DNA of 12,650 nucleotides from an uncultured Balneolaceae bacterium (lineage in GTDB: Bacteria; Bacteroidota; Rhodothermia; Balneolales; Balneolaceae), in the NCBI GenBank assembly GCA_938003885.1, contig CALKWT010000090.1, positions 1-12,650 on the forward strand. The letters are read 5' to 3'. Below are positions 1 through 7,838 of this stretch, piece by piece; the stretch's first letter is position 1, and every line of letters begins with the position of its first letter. The notes beneath the pieces are model-generated. The model was not told the origin of the DNA and did no database searches. It saw only the letters and a program-made list of their open reading frames with translations. A program made the translations under genes and the position numbers.

Positions 1-2130
1 GTCCTCGATGCGGGACTCTACGTTACCGCCAAGCTTAATATCTGTACCGCGGCCAGCCATATTTGTGGCTACTGTAACCGCTCCGGGTTTGCCCGCCTGA
101 GCCACAATTTCACTCTCCCGGGCGTGCTGTTTGGCGTTGAGAACATTGTGAGGAATTTTTTCACGCTTCAGCATCCTGCTGAGAGTTTCTGAAACGTCCA
201 CACTGGTGGTACCCAACAGGACAGGTTGTCCTTTTTCATGATACTCGCGGACCTTGTTAATCGTAGCTTTGTACTTTTCCCGTTTTGTCCGGAAAATCAG
301 ATCCTCCTTATCATCCCGAATAATGGGGCGATTGGTCGGTATGACCGTCACATCCAGATCGTAAATCTCATTAAACTCCCCCTCTTCAGTGGCTGCCGTT
401 CCCGTCATCCCCGATAGTTTGTGATACATACGGAAATAGTTCTGAAGGGTTATGGTGGCATAGGTTTGGGTTGCGGCTTCAACCTTGACATTTTCCTTGG
501 CTTCTATGGCCTGATGGAGCCCGTCAGAATATCGCCGGCCCGACAGCACCCGTCCGGTATGCTCATCCACGATCTGAACTTTCCCGTCCTGAACGATATA
601 CTCCTCTTCCCGCTCAAACAGGGAGTACGCTTTCAGCAACTGATTAACCGTGTGAATACGGTCTCCCCGCTCCGCAAACAGGCGATGCAATTCGTTAAAT
701 CTCTTTTCCCGCTCCTGTTTCAGCTCATTGCGGATTTCACCAATTTTTTTTGCCTTATAATCTTCGCTCAGCTCGGTATTGTTTTCAATCTCTTCGATCC
801 GCTCCTTTGTGAGGCGCTCAATCTCCTCTTCGATAATCGACGATTCGGTACCGAGATCGGGAATCACAAAAAACTCGCTACCCTCTTCATTGTTGGTGAT
901 GAAGTCCCTCCCTTTCTCTGTCATTTCGATCGTTTTCTGCTTCAGATCCACAGCGTAATAGAGGTGCTCATCCACAATGGGAAGATTTTTGGCATTATCT
1001 GCAAGATAGATCGCCTCGGTTTTCTGTACCAGCCTCTGGTAGTGAGCCTCTTGCATCAGCTTCCGGAATTTTTTGTTCTTGGGGAACCCGCGTTCGGCAC
1101 GATAGAGGGCGAGGCCGGCCTGCTCTTCATCTCCCGCTTCATAGAGTCTTTCGGCCTCATTTACCAGGGAGGCAACCAGGCTTTTCTGAGCATTGACAAG
1201 AGCCCGCACTCGCGGTTCCATCTCTTCATATTTTTGTTGTCCGGAAGATTGCGGCACCGGACCCGAAATGATGAGGGGTGTCCGGGCTTCATCGATCAGG
1301 ATAGAGTCTACCTCATCAATGATTGCATAGTGGTGATGTCGCTGCACCAGCCTCTCTTCCTCAATCACCATGTTGTCACGCAGATAATCAAACCCAAACT
1401 CATTGTTGGTTCCGTAGGTAATATCTGCAGCATACGCTTTTCTTCGGGGGTCCGTGTTGGGCTCAAAACGATCTATACAATCAACAGTGAGTCCGTGAAA
1501 GTTAAAAATGGGCTCATTCCACTCCGCATCCCTTTGGGCAAGATAGGTGTTTACTGTAACGACATGGACACCCCGGCCGGCGAGTGCATTCAGGTAGGCG
1601 GGGAAAATTGCCGCCAGTGTTTTACCTTCACCTGTTTTCATCTCGGCAATGCTGCCTTTATGCATGGCGATCGCTCCAATCAGCTGAACATCATAAGGTA
1701 TCATGTCCCATTCAATCTCACTTCCTGCAACCATCCATTTTTTCCCTACAAACCGCCGGCAGGTATCCTTGAGTACTGCATAGGCTTCGGGGAGTATCTC
1801 ATCGAGGGTATCTTCCAGAATTTCCAGCCAGTCACTTTCCAGCTGTTCCAGTTGGTCGCTGAACTCCCTGCGATCCGCAAGAGTGATCGATTCATCATTT
1901 GAATCCATCTTCTCTTTAATTTCTTCGATCTGGCGGGCGACCTCATCCGTCCGCTCTTGTATAAGTCTTTTGAACCCTTCAGTTTTTTGCTTCAGCTCTT
2001 CATCGGACAGAGCTTTTATAGCCGCTTCATGAGATTTTATTTCATCAACAATCGGCCAGAGCTTCTTCAGGTCACGGGAACTTTTGGTGCCAAAGATGTT
2101 TGTCAAAAATTTGGATATGTAATCTATCAT
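1..2130 (-). CDS. secA: Preprotein translocase ATPase SecA (N-terminal 710 residues; 3' end outside the window)
   Basis: SecA is the cytosolic ATPase that pushes unfolded preproteins through SecYEG. The minus-strand frame is open from ATG at 2130-2128 to position 1 without a stop, giving 710 complete codons. It starts [14 protein letters not shown], like other SecA proteins. Walker A GEGKT is at residues 167-171 and the DEVD Walker B box at 272-275. The preprotein cross-linking region follows, then [18 protein letters not shown] and [12 protein letters not shown], and the second motor domain reaching [15 protein letters not shown] near the left edge. The rest of motor domain 2, the scaffold, wing and C-terminal parts lie beyond the window. 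Compared with E. coli SecA (remembered, not aligned), Walker A is shifted by about 60 residues. The extra sequence is a charged helical insert around residues 54-100 and a short one before the Q-motif region, as in Bacteroidota SecA. The start has no Shine-Dalgarno sequence. A good promoter lies about 60 nt upstream. Identity is secure. Confidence 0.97.
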   Translation of the reverse strand, partial: MIDYISKFLTNIFGTKSSRDLKKLWPIVDEIKSHEAAIKALSDEELKQKTEGFKRLIQERTDEVARQIEEIKEKMDSNDESITLADRREFSDQLEQLESDWLEILEDTLDEILPEAYAVLKDTCRRFVGKKWMVAGSEIEWDMIPYDVQLIGAIAMHKGSIAEMKTGEGKTLAAIFPAYLNALAGRGVHVVTVNTYLAQRDAEWNEPIFNFHGLTVDCIDRFEPNTDPRRKAYAADITYGTNNEFGFDYLRDNMVIEEERLVQRHHHYAIIDEVDSILIDEARTPLIISGPVPQSSGQQKYEEMEPRVRALVNAQKSLVASLVNEAERLYEAGDEEQAGLALYRAERGFPKNKKFRKLMQEAHYQRLVQKTEAIYLADNAKNLPIVDEHLYYAVDLKQKTIEMTEKGRDFITNNEEGSEFFVIPDLGTESSIIEEEIERLTKERIEEIENNTELSEDYKAKKIGEIRNELKQEREKRFNELHRLFAERGDRIHTVNQLLKAYSLFEREEEYIVQDGKVQIVDEHTGRVLSGRRYSDGLHQAIEAKENVKVEAATQTYATITLQNYFRMYHKLSGMTGTAATEEGEFNEIYDLDVTVIPTNRPIIRDDKEDLIFRTKREKYKATINKVREYHEKGQPVLLGTTSVDVSETLSRMLKREKIPHNVLNAKQHARESEIVAQAGKPGAVTVATNMAGRGTDIKLGGNVESRIED

Positions 2131-2189
2131 GGATGTATAAAATCGTTATTGATTCAGTCTGGTAATTTACAGTTAAATCACTCTGTGTT

Positions 2190-2220
2190 CAACATATTAT
2201 AACCCTGTGTTAATATGTTG
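2190..2220. repeat. Perfect 10-bp inverted repeat over the secA promoter (possible operator)
   Basis: CAACATATTA at 2190-2199 and TAATATGTTG at 2211-2220 are exact reverse complements around an 11-bp spacer. The left arm overlaps the -10 box of the secA promoter and the right arm reaches into the -35 box. This places the dyad upstream of the predicted start site, so it would act as a DNA site rather than an RNA hairpin. A repressor site is an inference; no repressor gene lies beside it. Confidence 0.45.
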
Positions 2221-2224
2221 TCAT
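2196..2224 (-). promoter_or_regulatory. Sigma70-type promoter of secA
   Basis: Read on the minus strand, the -35 is ATGACA (2224-2219, 5 of 6 to TTGACA) and the -10 is TATAAT (2201-2196, 6 of 6), separated by exactly 17 bp. The start site would be near 2189, giving a leader of about 60 nt before the secA ATG. Boxes and spacing are seen directly; promoter activity is inferred. Confidence 0.6.
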
Positions 2225-2648
2225 AGTGCGGGTGGAAGCAGAATTTCTTTTTATATAAGATCATACTGCGAAGTTGCATATCCCCCGGTTGTTGCATGGT
2301 AATGGTTATAAGGGCCTGATCGCTGAGAAAGTGAACCTCTTTAATCCCGCAGAAACCTCTCCTATCCACCAGAAAGGGATTCCCTCTCTCTGGCAGGCCG
2401 ATTATAAAGCCGTCTGCAGGGAGGGCTTAACTAAACAGTGAAACATTGAAAAGGTACTAAAATTATCTGCAGTTTAATAGTTTGATAACAGAAGGTACCC
2501 TTTAGATAGAGTAGATATAAACGCATTACTTCAGAATTCAGTATGTCATTTTGTTGCTTCTATCTCGTCGCAGGTGGCTAAAAGTTTCATGTCTTTAAGA
2601 GAAGCTGGCAGTTTGCCTCATTGCGGATCCACTGCTGCTACTTCTTGC

Positions 2649-2714
2649 TGGCCGGGGGGTCGTGTACCCGGGGGATGTGAGCCTTGCCGGGTAGAAAGCG
2701 GTTGAGACCGGCCG
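2649..2714. other. GC-rich hairpin-forming element, possible structured RNA
   Basis: An outer stem pairs GGCCGG (2650-2655) with CCGGCC (2708-2713), extendable by a wobble pair. It encloses TACCCGG (2665-2671) paired with CCGGGTA (2687-2693). Alternative pairings also exist: CCGGG 2652-2656 with CCCGG 2667-2671, and CGGT 2699-2702 with ACCG 2707-2710. The patch stands out from AT-rich flanks. It matches no RNA family I recognise, and strand and function are unknown. Confidence 0.25.
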
Positions 2715-2913
2715 CACTGAAAGAGAGGCCAACCATTATATAAATGTATGTAAATAGGCCCGACGATCACTACGGAATAAGCAGGGTGAGAAGTCACTGG
2801 CACCAGATAATTTTATAAAGTGGAATAAAGGTTCTGTTTTTGGAATTTTCTTCTTATTTTGAGGGTCTTCTTAAGAAACAGGACAATAACAGAATTTTAT
2901 ATTAACAGCGGTT

Positions 2914-3069
2914 ATGAAACGTACATACCAACCAAGCAAGCGGAAGAGAGCGAACAAACACGGTTTTCGCAGCAGAATGAAAACAAAGAATGGTCAGTCT
3001 GTCCTGAACCGGCGTCGAAGCAAGGGCCGGCACAAATTGACTGTGAGTGATGAGAAAGGCCCGAAGTAG
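2914..3069 (+). CDS. rpmH: 50S ribosomal protein L34
   Basis: This 51-residue protein is too short for most ORF scans but unmistakable: it begins [18 protein letters not shown] and continues with [20 protein letters not shown], the L34 signature that fits against 23S rRNA in the large subunit. It carries a slightly longer tail ([11 protein letters not shown]) than the usual 44-47 residues. ATG at 2914 is the only sensible start and has no Shine-Dalgarno sequence. It is the first gene of rpmH-rnpA-yidC, and its last 20 nt overlap the rnpA coding region in another frame, so the two are probably translationally coupled. Confidence 0.97.
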   Translation: MKRTYQPSKRKRANKHGFRSRMKTKNGQSVLNRRRSKGRHKLTVSDEKGPK

Positions 3070-3508
3070 GGACGGGAAGCCACCACTCAGGCATACGTTG
3101 CCACGGGAGAGTATACTCAAGGGGAAGCTGGAATTTCAACAGTTGTTTGAATCTTCTTCCGCTATACATTCCGGCAACCTCATGTTTGTGTATAGAGTCT
3201 ATACCGATCCGTCAAAAGGTGTCAAGGTAGGTTTTTCAACACCTAAAAAAACGTTTAAAAGAGCTGTTGACCGAAATAAAATGAAGAGGTGGATGCGGGA
3301 GTTGTACCGTATTAGACAGCATCTGATTCGAAAGTCCGTTTCAGAAAAGGGGTACGGATTGCACGGACTTTTTGTATTAAAAAAGCCAACTACATTTCTT
3401 GAACTGGAAGCGGAGATGCACTCGCTCCTGGAAAAAGCATCTGCTGTGATACGTTCTTACGAAAACAGCCGTGCCGATTCCGGGGCACCCCATTCACTGG
3501 AATCTTAA
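3050..3508 (+). CDS. rnpA: Ribonuclease P protein component
   Basis: RnpA is the small basic protein that binds the catalytic RNase P RNA and helps it take up precursor tRNA 5' leaders. Family hallmarks are visible: [20 protein letters not shown] near the N-terminus, then [15 protein letters not shown], and the RNA-binding signature [14 protein letters not shown] (the RNR motif). The start could be ATG 3050 or the in-frame GTG 3047 just before it; TGA at 3044-3046 blocks anything further upstream, so the gene must begin inside rpmH. This gives about 15 extra basic residues before the usual N-terminus and a total of 152-153 residues, longer than the typical 110-130. The C-terminal 20 or so residues look unconserved. 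yidC follows after an 11-nt gap; the yidD gene often found between them is missing here. Confidence 0.93.
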   Translation: MRKARSRDGKPPLRHTLPRESILKGKLEFQQLFESSSAIHSGNLMFVYRVYTDPSKGVKVGFSTPKKTFKRAVDRNKMKRWMRELYRIRQHLIRKSVSEKGYGLHGLFVLKKPTTFLELEAEMHSLLEKASAVIRSYENSRADSGAPHSLES

Positions 3509-3519
3509 AAAATTAAATT

Positions 3520-5376
3520 TTGGATAGAAATACTGTAATCGGCCTATTGCTGATATTTGCTTTGACGATTGGCTGGGCATTTTTTACCATGCCGTCTCAG
3601 GAAGAGATTGAACAAAGGAGAGCTGAGCAAGCTGCACAAGACAGTATTGCTGCTGTTCTGGCTCAACAACAGGCCCTTGAACAGGAGCAACCAAAGTCAG
3701 GCCCTTCTTCGCAGGTGGACACTTCAAGAGCAGAGGATTTGACCATGGTACAGGGGAGTGAACCCTCATTGCCCCTGGGCGCATTCTCAACGGTTAATGC
3801 AACCGATACCCTGATCACGACAGTCCGCACACCGAAGTATGATATTGAACTGACAAATCTGGGTGCAGGACCCATCCGATACACTCTTAGCGAACATGTT
3901 ACCTGGGATCAGGAAAATGTTCAGATGATCCGGGACGGAAGCCGTTCTGCCTACTCACTCGGTTTTCTCTCGAGTCAGAATTACAACATTGAGACCAGCA
4001 ACCTGCTCTTTGAACCCCTTCATGAACCGGGAGAGATCCTGCTGAATGGTGAGGATGCTGTCTCAATAGCCTATGCCTTTTCGATTGACAACGACTCCAG
4101 AATCGTATATACCTATACCTTTTATGCAGATCAATATTCCTATGACCTGCAGGTGGAACTTGAGAATATGCAACCGTACATCAGCGGTACGGTTGTGGAC
4201 TTCGGATGGACGGAGGGGCTGAATACAACGGAAAAAGATTCCCTCAAGGATAAACAATCATCAGCTGCCTACATATTTGCAGGTGGTGAACTGGAGAAGT
4301 TGCAACTCAGCGAAGAGGGGATGGAGGAGCAGCGGATCAACGGTACGATTGACTGGATCTCTACACGATCTCGTTTTTTTGGGCAATATATCAAACCCCT
4401 TACCAATTCCAGTTCTGCTTTTATGGCTGGAGAAGTTACAGGGGACTACGCCAATCCCGGCAGCATTCATAACTATCAGGTTTCGGTTCAATCGAATATT
4501 GCGCAGAACAATGTACTGGAGTATGAGATGTTTGCCGGTCCTCTCAATTACTATGATCTGAGAGAGTTTGACGAAAATGCGTATGACGTTATTGAAATCG
4601 GGTACGCTCTGATCCGGTGGTTTGCCGACCCGCTGGTACGTTTTCTGGTGATTCCCTTTTTTACCCTTGGGAGCATGGTTATATCCAATTACGGAGTGCT
4701 GATTATTCTCTTCGGGGTTATCGTAAAGTTGCTGCTCTTCCCTCTCACACAGAAAAGTTTTAAGAGTATGGCAGCCATGAGAGAGTTGCAGCCTCAGCTG
4801 AAGGAGATTCAGGACAAGTACAAAGACAATCCGGAAAAGCAACAGAAAGAGACCATTGCACTCTACCGGAAAGCAAAAGTGAATCCGCTCGGTGGATGTC
4901 TCCCCATGCTGCTGCAGTTCCCCATTCTCATTACCCTGTTCTTCTTCTTCCAGAATTCGATGATTATCAGACAGGAATCCTTTTTATGGGCGGATGACCT
5001 TTCAGCACCGGATTACATCCTGAGCCTGCCCTTCAGTATTCCGCTCATGGGGGACCAGATCGCCGGTTTTGTATTACTCATGTCCGCAGCGATGTTCTTG
5101 CAGACAAAAATATCGGGGGGAATGAACAGCGGAGCCGCACCTGCTGGTGCTCCCAACATGAAGGCCTTCACCTATATGATCCCCTTCGTGTTGCTCTTTG
5201 TATTTAACAACTTCGCATCGGGCCTGAGCCTTTACTATCTGGTCTACAATGTGCTTTCAATTGCACAGCAGGCACTGATCAACAAGCAAACCACCGCCCC
5301 TGCTGTTGCAGTTGTGGACAACAATACAAAAGAGCAAAAACGGAAGAAGGGTAAAGGAAGCAAGAAAAGAAAGTAG
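3520..5376 (+). CDS. yidC: Membrane protein insertase YidC
   Basis: YidC inserts and folds inner-membrane proteins, alone or with SecYEG. The 618-residue protein starts MDRNTVIGLLLIFA with a first membrane helix at about residues 5-23. A coiled, Gln/Glu-rich linker follows (about 27-75), then a large periplasmic beta domain (about 95-345) and the conserved Oxa1/YidC core with five further helices (about 365-595). K403 in GVIVKLLLFPLT sits where the conserved positive residue of the hydrophilic groove is expected. NPLGGCLPMLLQFPILITLF is the family signature. The tail is strongly basic (KEQKRKKGKGSKKRK), suited to ribosome contact. Translation must start at TTG 3520, because the next Met is at residue 24, beyond helix 1. 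It is the last gene of the rpmH-rnpA-yidC operon. Confidence 0.97.
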   Translation: MDRNTVIGLLLIFALTIGWAFFTMPSQEEIEQRRAEQAAQDSIAAVLAQQQALEQEQPKSGPSSQVDTSRAEDLTMVQGSEPSLPLGAFSTVNATDTLITTVRTPKYDIELTNLGAGPIRYTLSEHVTWDQENVQMIRDGSRSAYSLGFLSSQNYNIETSNLLFEPLHEPGEILLNGEDAVSIAYAFSIDNDSRIVYTYTFYADQYSYDLQVELENMQPYISGTVVDFGWTEGLNTTEKDSLKDKQSSAAYIFAGGELEKLQLSEEGMEEQRINGTIDWISTRSRFFGQYIKPLTNSSSAFMAGEVTGDYANPGSIHNYQVSVQSNIAQNNVLEYEMFAGPLNYYDLREFDENAYDVIEIGYALIRWFADPLVRFLVIPFFTLGSMVISNYGVLIILFGVIVKLLLFPLTQKSFKSMAAMRELQPQLKEIQDKYKDNPEKQQKETIALYRKAKVNPLGGCLPMLLQFPILITLFFFFQNSMIIRQESFLWADDLSAPDYILSLPFSIPLMGDQIAGFVLLMSAAMFLQTKISGGMNSGAAPAGAPNMKAFTYMIPFVLLFVFNNFASGLSLYYLVYNVLSIAQQALINKQTTAPAVAVVDNNTKEQKRKKGKGSKKRK

Positions 5377-5419
5377 GGGAAGGGCTGCCCGGGAATAACA
5401 CCCGATCATCTGTCTATTC

Positions 5420-5461
5420 ACTTTTTGCACTCCCACACAATGGGCAGGGAGTGCAAAAAGT
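5420..5461. repeat. 15-bp perfect inverted repeat after yidC
   Basis: ACTTTTTGCACTCCC (5420-5434) and its exact reverse complement (5447-5461) flank a 12-nt loop. As RNA it would form a very stable hairpin. The T run is at the 5' foot and the A run at the 3' foot, and no T tract follows on either strand, so it is not a standard intrinsic terminator. It could protect or process the yidC transcript, or bind a protein. Confidence 0.6.
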
Positions 5462-5491
5462 ACAGATACGACCACATTTTCGAGGAGAATC

Positions 5492-6391
5492 ATGCAGCAC
5501 TACTATCCCGAGTTTATTTTAGACGGCAACCAAAAGTGGCTCTTTAATCCAATCCTTAAAAGAAGGTTCAAGAACCTTCCTGAAGAGCGAATTCGGTTAC
5601 AGTGGGTCGATTACCTGTTGGAAAACAAGCTATGGCAGAGAAGTCGTATCGGGTTTGAAACACCGGTCAAATCCGCGGATCCCGAAAGCGTACTGCGTGC
5701 AGATCTTGTGCTTTACGATCAGGAGTTCAGGCCTGAGATCCTGATAGAGTGCAAGGCTGAGTCTATCGCGCTGACAGAAGCAACAGCCGAACAGGCTGCC
5801 CGGTACAACAGGGAGCTCGGTGCGAGACAGATCATACTGACCAACGGGTATCAGCATCAGATGTTTGAGCTGGATCAGGAGGGTGCGAAACCCACAACTT
5901 CTGTTTTTCCGTTTCGTGAGACAGAGCCCTCATCAAGAACAGCCGATTATTGGCAAAGACGGGGTTTCAGCGGCGACAGGGTGCCGGGAGGCCTGGGCAG
6001 TTGGTCAGAACCCCTCTATCTATGCTTTTCAAAGGGATGCAATGACGGTGGAGAGATCCGGTATCTCCACTTTTCTGGCACGCTCCTACCCGTCCCTATG
6101 GATCACTATTACAGGATAGTCCCTCTTGCTGCCCATGAAAAGATAGCCTGGACCCTGACCGGCTTCCCCGAAACAGATACCTATGCTCTTTTTGTTCTGA
6201 ATATTCGGGGGAAGAACAGAGCCGTCGGTATAATAAAGCTGTCAGAACTTATTTCTGGTGATTCCTGTTATTTTGAAGTCCTTGCGGATGGAAGCCAGGA
6301 ATATAAAGTGCTCGATACCGCAGCTATCGACTTCCTGAAACGTGGTGAACCTTCACTGCTTCCAAAATTTATAAGGAAGTTTTTCGATTAA
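5492..6391 (+). CDS. Stand-alone HsdR-N-type (PD-(D/E)xK) nuclease-domain protein
   Basis: The first half (about residues 15-130) matches the HSDR_N_2 type, the nuclease-like N-terminal domain of type I restriction HsdR subunits. It shows TPVKSADPESVLRADLVLYD with D71, then LIECKAE with E86 and K88 (the D...ExK core). QAARY (Q101-Y105) is the QxxxY-like element, and QIILTNGYQHQMF follows. Short single-domain proteins of this type, around 150 residues, are common in Bacteroidota. This one has 299 residues. The second half (about 140-299) is an unrecognised region predicted to be largely beta, with several aromatic and Cys residues (C162, C168). No helicase, HsdM or HsdS gene is nearby, so a restriction role is unlikely and cleavage activity is unproven. 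The ATG has one of the few clear ribosome sites here, GAGGAG at 5482-5487. It stands alone: 115 bp after yidC and 67 bp before the peptidase. Confidence 0.8.
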   Translation: MQHYYPEFILDGNQKWLFNPILKRRFKNLPEERIRLQWVDYLLENKLWQRSRIGFETPVKSADPESVLRADLVLYDQEFRPEILIECKAESIALTEATAEQAARYNRELGARQIILTNGYQHQMFELDQEGAKPTTSVFPFRETEPSSRTADYWQRRGFSGDRVPGGLGSWSEPLYLCFSKGCNDGGEIRYLHFSGTLLPVPMDHYYRIVPLAAHEKIAWTLTGFPETDTYALFVLNIRGKNRAVGIIKLSELISGDSCYFEVLADGSQEYKVLDTAAIDFLKRGEPSLLPKFIRKFFD

Positions 6392-6458
6392 TCGATACAA
6401 CTGCTACATTACTGTACTCTTTTATCGCCAATCAAATTCGTTAATAATTCAGATTACC

Positions 6459-7808
6459 ATGTCCGCAAAGTTACATCGTGAAAAACTTTTATCTCTTTTT
6501 GAGGAGAATCAGCGCAGCATTATCTATTTACGAGGAGCCGAGATCATGTATCGGTACGGTACAGATTATGAATACCCTTTCCGGCAGGAGAGTAATTTCT
6601 GGTATTTGACGGGTGTGGACGAGGCGGACTATCATGCCGTACTGGATATTGCATCGGGCGATTACTACCTCTTTGCCCCCAAACGGGATGCGCAATATGG
6701 TGTCTGGCACGGCCGGATCAAATCAAGAGAGGAGATTCAGGAGAAGTATCAGCCTGACTTTCTATATTATGACAGGGATTTGCCCGCTCTCCTTAAAAAA
6801 TTGAGTCCCGATACTATTTATTGCCTGAATGATGAGCAGGCAGAATTTATTGAGACTCTGGAAAAGAGCTTTCAGGTAGAGACCGAAACCCTGTCGGATG
6901 CGCTGACCTACTGCAGGTGTATCAAGACCGAGGGTGAGTTGGACAAAATGCGCAGGGCAGCAGAGATTAATAATATTGCTCATTTGGAAGTTCTGAAAGC
7001 CCTCAAGCCGGGAATGTATGAATATGAACTTAAAGGCCTGTTCGAATACCATCAGCAGAAACATGGCCTGTTGCATGCAGCCTATAGCGGGATTCACGCC
7101 GGGGGGAGAAACAGCGCCATATTACACTACTCCGAAAACAACCAGAAAATAGAAGACGGGGATCTCTATCTGATAGATGCAGGGTATGAGTATGAGGGAT
7201 ATGCATCGGATGTCACACGTACCTATCCTGCAAACGGGCGTTTCACCGGGGTTCAGGCCGCCGTCTACCAGGTCGTCCTTGATACCTTGAACAGAACGAC
7301 TGAACTTGCCCGCCCGGGGGTACAGATGGAAAATCTGCATCTTGCTGCCTGTCATATCGTACTGGAAGGGCTTAAAGAGATCGGCCTGGTGAAGGGAAGT
7401 GTGGAAGCGATGATGGAGAACAATGTTTTCGCCCTCTTCTTCCCGCACGGGCTGGGGCACTTTCTGGGGCTTGATACCCACGATGTCGGGGGATACCCCA
7501 AAGGTGTGGAACGTATCGACCGTCCCGGCATCCGATATCTGCGTGTTAGAAGGGACCTGATGCCCGGAATGGTAATCACTCTCGAGCCGGGAATCTATTT
7601 TGTTCCGGCCCTGTTGAAACCTGCATTTGAGGACTCCACTATTTCTGAATTTCTGGTGAAAGAGAAGATTGAGAACCTTTTTGACTTCGGCGGTATACGA
7701 ATTGAGGACAACCTGATCATCACCCGTGAGGGCAATGAAAATCTGACGGATGTTCCAAAGTCGATCAAAGAGATAGAAGAAATAATGGGCCAGACAAAGA
7801 ATAGTTAA
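6459..7808 (+). CDS. pepP: Xaa-Pro aminopeptidase (aminopeptidase P, peptidase M24B)
   Basis: This cytosolic dimetal peptidase removes an N-terminal residue that precedes proline. The 449-residue length and two-domain layout fit: an AMP_N domain (about 1-130, with YRYGTDYEYPFRQESNFWYL) and a pita-bread catalytic domain (about 165-440). All five metal ligands expected from E. coli PepP can be placed: D240 and D251 in IDAGYEYEGYASDVTRTYP, H334 in HGLGHFLGLDTHDVGG, E376 in TLEPGIYF and E416 in GGIRIEDN. H330 and H341 correspond to the substrate-site histidines. No signal peptide is visible. ATG 6459 gives the normal N-terminus but has no Shine-Dalgarno sequence. A small membrane protein follows after 30 bp and may be cotranscribed. 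The family is certain; which of the related M24B members it is, is slightly less so. Confidence 0.94.
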   Translation: MSAKLHREKLLSLFEENQRSIIYLRGAEIMYRYGTDYEYPFRQESNFWYLTGVDEADYHAVLDIASGDYYLFAPKRDAQYGVWHGRIKSREEIQEKYQPDFLYYDRDLPALLKKLSPDTIYCLNDEQAEFIETLEKSFQVETETLSDALTYCRCIKTEGELDKMRRAAEINNIAHLEVLKALKPGMYEYELKGLFEYHQQKHGLLHAAYSGIHAGGRNSAILHYSENNQKIEDGDLYLIDAGYEYEGYASDVTRTYPANGRFTGVQAAVYQVVLDTLNRTTELARPGVQMENLHLAACHIVLEGLKEIGLVKGSVEAMMENNVFALFFPHGLGHFLGLDTHDVGGYPKGVERIDRPGIRYLRVRRDLMPGMVITLEPGIYFVPALLKPAFEDSTISEFLVKEKIENLFDFGGIRIEDNLIITREGNENLTDVPKSIKEIEEIMGQTKNS

Positions 7809-7838
7809 CTCTCATTCTGAATATATAACTCCGAAACT

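Larger units (their letters stand above)
2131..2913. other. 783-bp intergenic region between divergent secA and rpmH
   Basis: No convincing protein gene is seen here. It holds the secA promoter and dyad near 2190-2224, AT-rich stretches around 2430-2560 and 2735-2905, and a GC-rich patch with several possible hairpins at about 2600-2735. A minus-strand frame is open over 2178-2426 but lacks an ATG. No good promoter for rpmH could be fixed, although one is expected within the last 150 bp. I found no tRNA, no SRP RNA core, no RNase P core and no cluster of DnaA boxes. Confidence 0.7.

Noticed and set aside
421..1902. 493-codon plus-strand open frame
   Set aside because: It lies fully antisense to secA, whose codons show all SecA motifs; the translation is low-complexity and matches no family. 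It is a shadow frame.
2361..2370. Possible DnaA box near rpmH (origin of replication)
   Set aside because: CTATCCACC has two mismatches to TTATCCACA, no further boxes cluster around it, and dnaA is absent; rpmH alone does not mark an origin.
2602..2735. Resemblance to RNase P RNA or SRP RNA (GAAGCTGGCAG-like end; AGCAGCAG on the minus strand)
   Set aside because: The invariant cores (GAGGAAAGTCCGGGC for RNase P, the GGAA tetraloop with its AGCAG side for SRP) are missing on both strands, so the likeness is limited to short pieces.
2837..2861. Bacteroidota-type promoter before rpmH (TTG and TATTTTG)
   Set aside because: The -7 match lacks one T and the spacing between elements is only 12 bp, far from the expected 19-21.
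2859..3050. Plus-strand frame of 63 codons overlapping rpmH
   Set aside because: Out of frame with rpmH, which is certain; the peptide resembles nothing and ends within the rpmH 3' end.
4261..4842. 193-codon minus-strand open frame
   Set aside because: Antisense to the conserved core of yidC; no recognisable protein features.
6384..6395. 12-bp palindrome TCGATTAATCGA over the stop of the nuclease-like gene
   Set aside because: Short, AT-rich, no loop and no T tract; expected by chance at this scale and not a terminator.
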